A stretch of 10,226 bases of DNA from CAZOKO01 sp964580455 (GTDB taxonomy: Bacteria > Desulfobacterota > WTBG01): positions 1 through 10,226 of the forward strand of contig CAZOKO010000093.1 in assembly GCA_964580455.1 (NCBI GenBank). Reading direction: 5' to 3'. Made by a program: the position numbers and the translations under genes. The notes under the pieces are model-generated. The model made no database searches. It was not told where the DNA came from and worked only from the letters and a program-made list of their open reading frames with translations. Shown one piece after another: positions 8,109 through 10,226 of the stretch (position 1 is its first letter; each line of letters begins with the position of its first letter).

Positions 8109-8768
8109 ATGGCTGCTGAAATGATTGAGGGTACAAAACCTACCCGTATGGAGCTTTTAAAGCTCAGGAAAAGGGTTCTTCTTGCAGAGAAGGGACATAA
8201 ACTGCTCAAGGAGAAAAGGGATGCCCTTATCGCAGAGTTTCTACTTATTATCAAGGAAGTGCGCAAACTCCGAAAAAAAATGGAAGAGGAACTTGCTTCT
8301 GCTTTTAAAAGTTTAATGGCAGCAAAGGCACTGCTTGGGCCAAAAACAGTAAAGCAACTCTCGCAAATAACAGACCAGGACATTACCGTAGATCTTAAAA
8401 CTCGAAACATCATGGGGGTTACAGTTCCTGTAATCAGGATTCCTGAAACCACCCGAAAGATGATTGATCGAGGTTACGGATTTTTTGATACATCCTCACA
8501 GCTTGATGAAGCCGCCCACGAATTTGAGAGCTCCCTCCAGATCATTATCCAAATGGCTGAAATAGAGGAAACTGTAAGGCGGTTGGGCATGGAAGTAGAA
8601 AAGACTAAGAGGCGCGTTAATGCTCTGGAATATATAGTTATTCCCCGACTTAAAGCAACAGTCAAGTATATCCAGCTGCACCTGGATGAAATAGCACGGG
8701 ACAGCTTTTTAAGACTCAAAAAGATAAAGGCTGTTTTAGAAAACAAGGCAGAGCAAAAAAGTGCCTGA
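8109..8768 (+). CDS. ntpD: V/A-type ATPase subunit D (central stalk shaft)
   Basis: This 219-residue protein is the rotating shaft, analogous to gamma of F-ATPases. The N-terminal signature is clear: TKPTRMELLKLRKRVLLAEK, followed by GHKLLKEKRDALI. Long amphipathic helices at both ends (about 10-75 and 130-205) would form the coiled coil inside the A3B3 head. The middle segment (IMGVTVPVIRIPE) is the usual globular insert. Length is normal. The ATG at 8109 has ccggag 8 bases upstream. Its last 8 bases overlap the GTG start of the next small gene, which suggests coupling. It is the last standard V/A-ATPase subunit in the cluster. Confidence 0.96.
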   Translation: MAAEMIEGTKPTRMELLKLRKRVLLAEKGHKLLKEKRDALIAEFLLIIKEVRKLRKKMEEELASAFKSLMAAKALLGPKTVKQLSQITDQDITVDLKTRNIMGVTVPVIRIPETTRKMIDRGYGFFDTSSQLDEAAHEFESSLQIIIQMAEIEETVRRLGMEVEKTKRRVNALEYIVIPRLKATVKYIQLHLDEIARDSFLRLKKIKAVLENKAEQKSA

Positions 8769-8910
8769 TGACCCTATCACAAAACTCCTCAAAAGCGAAG
8801 ATGTCAGAGCAAAACTATTCCTGATTGCATGGATAGCCCAGTACTGTGCGCTGGCCGGTCTCTTCATTGGATTATTAATCTTTATCCTGATAGCCTTGAA
8901 AATTATCTAG
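8761..8910 (+). CDS. Small single-helix membrane protein of unknown function, coupled to D
   Basis: This is a 49-residue reading frame that starts with GTG at 8761, overlaps the end of D by 8 bases and ends with TAG at 8908-8910. The frame is closed by a stop at 8737, so GTG is the only standard start. The ATG at 8768 is in another frame that closes after 18 codons. A weak aagg lies about 12 bases upstream. The protein has a charged head (DDPITKLLKSEDVRAK, residues 3-18) and then one long hydrophobic helix (about 20-47, for example GLFIGLLIFILIALKII). I do not recognise the family. The overlap with D, the clean amphiphilic layout and the AtpZ-like gene that follows suggest a membrane accessory of the ATPase, perhaps for ring assembly. 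That role is inference. Confidence 0.6.
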   Translation: MPDDPITKLLKSEDVRAKLFLIAWIAQYCALAGLFIGLLIFILIALKII

Positions 8911-8979
8911 CGTTGCTTAGCAATTTGTCTTTTGGCCAGACGGTTCAGAGATCATAGGACGTTCTATAACAATTAAAAT

Positions 8980-9159
8980 GATACTGGATGCTAGATTCTG
9001 GATACTCGATGCAAGTTCAATACATAACGATGTGAGATCTGTGATATGGGATAAAAAGATTGTTTTAAATCGCACATCACAAATCCCTCTATCCCGAATT
9101 CCCCAATCAGAAATCCGCAATCGGTTGATCCAGTATCTAGTATCAAGAATCCAGCATCT
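8980..9159. repeat. Dispersed repeat copy B, inverted relative to copy A (MITE-like)
   Basis: This element of about 180 bases fills most of the 266-base gap between the 49-residue gene and the AtpZ-like gene. Its core 9008-9069 is the reverse complement of the core of copy A. Its two ends form an imperfect terminal inverted repeat: about 24 of 32 positions agree between 8980-9011 and the reverse complement of 9128-9159. Both ends are built from the phrase gatactggatgctgg. The element ends 17 bases before the next start codon. I see no target-site duplication. The remaining bases of the gap (8911-8979) hold no recognisable feature. Confidence 0.78.
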
Positions 9160-9176
9160 TTGATTTTTATCTCACA

Positions 9177-9413
9177 ATGAACATTTCCTCCAAAAACACC
9201 ATCTTTGGAAGAGTAATCACCTATGGCAGTATTGGCATTCAAATAGGATTTGCTATTGGTATAGGAGTCGTTGCAGGAGTTTACCTGGACAAATGGTTGC
9301 ACACAGGACCCTGGTTAACTTTGCTTGGTCTTCTTGCAGGTTTAGTTTCAGGTTTTGCGAGGCTCTATCAGATAGGAAAGGAATTTGGAAACAGAAACCA
9401 CAGAGAGCACTGA
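9177..9413 (+). CDS. atpZ: AtpZ/AtpI-type two-helix membrane protein (F-ATPase accessory family)
   Basis: This 78-residue protein has two transmembrane helices (about 15-36 and 47-66) joined by the loop YLDKWLHTGPWLT. The arrangement LD, then PW, then TLLGLLAGLVSGF and LY is characteristic of the AtpZ/AtpI family (Pfam ATPase_gene1). These genes normally open F-type ATPase operons; family members have been linked to c-ring assembly and Mg2+ handling. Here it lies behind a V-type operon, and the next gene is convergent, so no F-type genes follow. There is no clear ribosome binding site upstream of the ATG at 9177. The C-terminal residues after about 73 (RNHREH) and the stop come from an accacagagagcac repeat arm, so the native C-terminus may have been replaced. 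Family assignment is fairly sure; a role with this V-ATPase is inference. Confidence 0.83.
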   Translation: MNISSKNTIFGRVITYGSIGIQIGFAIGIGVVAGVYLDKWLHTGPWLTLLGLLAGLVSGFARLYQIGKEFGNRNHREH

Positions 9414-9487
9414 GATTACAAAGGTGAATAAACACTCCCCCTCCCCTAGCGGTATTTTTTCTCTGCGTGTTCCGCGCACTCTGTGGT
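9397..9487. repeat. Inverted repeat between the convergent AtpZ-like and JAMM genes
   Basis: The left arm accacagagagcac (9397-9410) pairs with the right arm 9474-9487, whose reverse complement agrees at 12 of 14 positions. The spacer is 63 bases. The left arm encodes the end of the AtpZ-like protein. The phrase resembles the accacagag-type intergenic repeats I recall from several uncultivated bacterial genomes. It sits exactly where a bidirectional terminator would be expected, but the long loop makes it a poor intrinsic terminator. Confidence 0.6.
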
Positions 9488-9492
9488 AAAGT

Positions 9493-9891
9493 TTAATCAA
9501 AAATGATCTCTTCTTCCACCACTTCCCCTTCAAACATTTTAAAAGCCCTTATCTCAAGATTATCAAAATCTAAAAGAGAAATGATAATGAAGAGTGTATC
9601 TGAGTAAAAAGCCTGGCTTATATCGAGTCCTGAAGGATAGCAAGGATGGTCAGGGTGAGAGTGGTAAACGCCCAAAATTTTCAGTGATAATCTGTCAATC
9701 TCTTCAAAGGCTTTCACTTGCTCCAAAGGGTCAAGCTCATATAAGTCTTCACTCTCAGCAATATTTTTCGTCTTAAATAGTTTGGTTATAGTCTGCTCCT
9801 TTCCGGCCAGCATTCCGCAACACTCCCGTGGATATTCTTTCCTGGCATGCTTTATCATTTCCTCAACGATCTCTCTGGTTATAGTGATCAC
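9493..9891 (-). CDS. JAMM/MPN-domain metallopeptidase (M67 family, bacterial type)
   Basis: This 132-residue single-domain protein has a complete JAMM zinc site: E23 in PRECCGML, then H77 and H79 in YHSHP, followed by S87 and D90 (pattern H-x-H-x7-S-x2-D). It should be an active zinc-dependent isopeptidase-like hydrolase. Bacterial members of this size release or trim sulfur-carrier proteins of the ThiS/MoaD type; Mec, which cleaves CysO-cysteine, is the best studied. The substrate here is unknown, because no ThiS-like, E1-like or cysteine-synthase gene is in the window. The start is GTG at 9891, supported by gagg about 5 bases upstream (gaggtacaagtg read on the - strand). The gene is convergent to the AtpZ-like gene and looks unrelated to the ATPase operon. 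Confidence 0.9.
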   Translation of the reverse strand: MITITREIVEEMIKHARKEYPRECCGMLAGKEQTITKLFKTKNIAESEDLYELDPLEQVKAFEEIDRLSLKILGVYHSHPDHPCYPSGLDISQAFYSDTLFIIISLLDFDNLEIRAFKMFEGEVVEEEIIFD

Positions 9892-9960
9892 TTGTACCTC
9901 TTAAACAAATTGCAAACTGAAGGGAATCAAGAAGTTAGTTTTCAGTTGTCTTAATAAATG

Positions 9961-9997
9961 GAAACGATCCTGGATACTGGTTACTTGATACTGGATT
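9961..9997. repeat. Dispersed repeat fragment C
   Basis: The first 29 bases (9961-9989) match the reverse complement of the right end of copy A (2727-2755) at 27 positions. The following actggatt repeats the same phrase. The core shared by copies A and B is absent. This is a partial third copy, upstream of the JAMM gene. Confidence 0.7.
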
Positions 9998-10001
9998 AAA
10001 C

Positions 10002-10030
10002 GATCTCGGATTTTTCCAAAATCCGAGATC
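10002..10030. repeat. Perfect 13-base-pair hairpin
   Basis: gatctcggatttt (10002-10014) and aaaatccgagatc (10018-10030) are exact reverse complements separated by three bases. A T-run is not attached on either strand beyond the stem, so it is not a standard terminator. It directly follows repeat fragment C and may be part of it. Confidence 0.8.
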
Positions 10031-10050
10031 CAAAATCAAAAGCCCCCTGC

Positions 10051-10077
10051 ACCCCGAACCCTGACCCCTGAACCCTA
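10051..10077. repeat. Degenerate C-rich short tandem
   Basis: A run of imperfect units of the type cccctgaa (accccgaa, ccctga, cccctgaa, ccctac) forms a short, strand-asymmetric tandem with C on the + strand and G on the - strand. It has no coding signal. Confidence 0.55.
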
Positions 10078-10090
10078 CACATTAAGTTGA

Positions 10091-10119
10091 TTGACATTTT
10101 CATATTAGTATACTATAGG
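10091..10119 (+). promoter_or_regulatory. Possible sigma70-type promoter reading out of the window
   Basis: A perfect TTGACA (10091-10096) is followed 17 bases later by TATAGG (10114-10119), a 4 of 6 match to the -10 consensus, in AT-rich DNA. Any gene it drives starts at or beyond the window edge. The rest of the 335-base stretch 9892-10226 holds only the repeats listed separately and no convincing gene. Confidence 0.35.
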
Positions 10120-10226
10120 AAAGGGCAGAAATAAAGGTGCAACCTCCATTTAAAAGTGAATTTATTGTAAACTTTCTCTGTACTACAAACCTGCAACATC
10201 GTGTTTTTTTGGCAAAGTATTCTAAG

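Noticed and set aside
8915..8925. ttgcttagcaa after the 49-residue gene as a terminator stem
   Set aside because: The five-base arms leave a one-base loop, too small to form, and no strong T-run follows.
8978..9163. A + strand open frame of 61 codons across repeat copy B
   Set aside because: It is repeat sequence; part of the same peptide (DVRSVIWDKK) appears in a frame across copy A, which reflects shared DNA and not a conserved protein. No ribosome binding site is present.
8991..9302. A - strand frame of 103 codons over repeat B and the start of the AtpZ-like gene
   Set aside because: It is antisense to a recognisable membrane protein and its remainder is repeat-derived. It has no family features.
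9397..9487. Inverted repeat between the convergent genes as a bidirectional terminator
   Set aside because: The 63-base loop and the absence of a T-run directly after the stem argue against intrinsic termination. It is kept only as a repeat.
2613..10077. Dispersed repeats as a CRISPR array
   Set aside because: The copies are few, far apart, in mixed orientation and of unequal length, with no regular spacers.
10137..10226. A GTG-started frame that stays open for 30 codons to the window edge, downstream of the possible promoter
   Set aside because: It has no separate Shine-Dalgarno site and no recognisable sequence, and 30 open codons are expected by chance in AT-rich DNA.

Overview
This window is almost entirely one V/A-type (rotary, archaeal/vacuolar-type) ATPase operon on the + strand, with a short accessory region behind it. 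The gene order is I-K-E-C-F-A-B-D, the order seen in archaeal aha/atp operons. Several things suggest a bacterial host, probably an uncultivated anaerobe: good Shine-Dalgarno sites, TTG and GTG starts backed by those sites, an AtpZ-type membrane protein from F-ATPase operons, and a bacterial-type JAMM peptidase. The DNA is moderately AT-leaning, and the spacers are full of degenerate short-phrase repeats. I cannot name a genus.

Layout. Positions 14-2026 encode the membrane stator subunit I. 2117-2599 encode the rotor-ring subunit K, a duplicated four-helix proteolipid. After a 231-base spacer that carries a dispersed repeat, 2831-8768 encode E, C, F, A, B and D, packed with gaps of 1-18 bases. 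A 49-residue single-helix membrane protein (8761-8910, GTG start) overlaps the end of D. An inverted copy of the spacer repeat follows. Then come an AtpZ/AtpI-like two-helix protein (9177-9413) and, convergent to it, a JAMM/MPN metallopeptidase (9891-9493, - strand). The last 335 bases hold no convincing gene. They contain a repeat fragment, a perfect hairpin, a short C-rich tandem and a possible promoter reading out of the window.

How the genes work together. A and B form the catalytic hexamer; D and F form the central stalk; C couples the stalk to the K ring; E is the peripheral stalk; I carries the ion half-channels. The E partner (G/H subunit) is not in the window. In archaeal operons it lies just upstream of I, so it may be cut off. 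The K ring has the full residue set of the Na+-binding site known from Enterococcus NtpK and only one carboxylate per four helices, so a Na+-coupled enzyme with few ions per turn is the best reading.

The most notable points are the Na+ signature in K, a membrane anchor at the N-terminus of subunit C, the 49-residue protein plus AtpZ pair appended to a V-type operon, and a mobile-looking repeat present as two inverted copies about 6.3 kb apart around the E-D block. In two places intergenic repeat sequence supplies the last codons of a gene.
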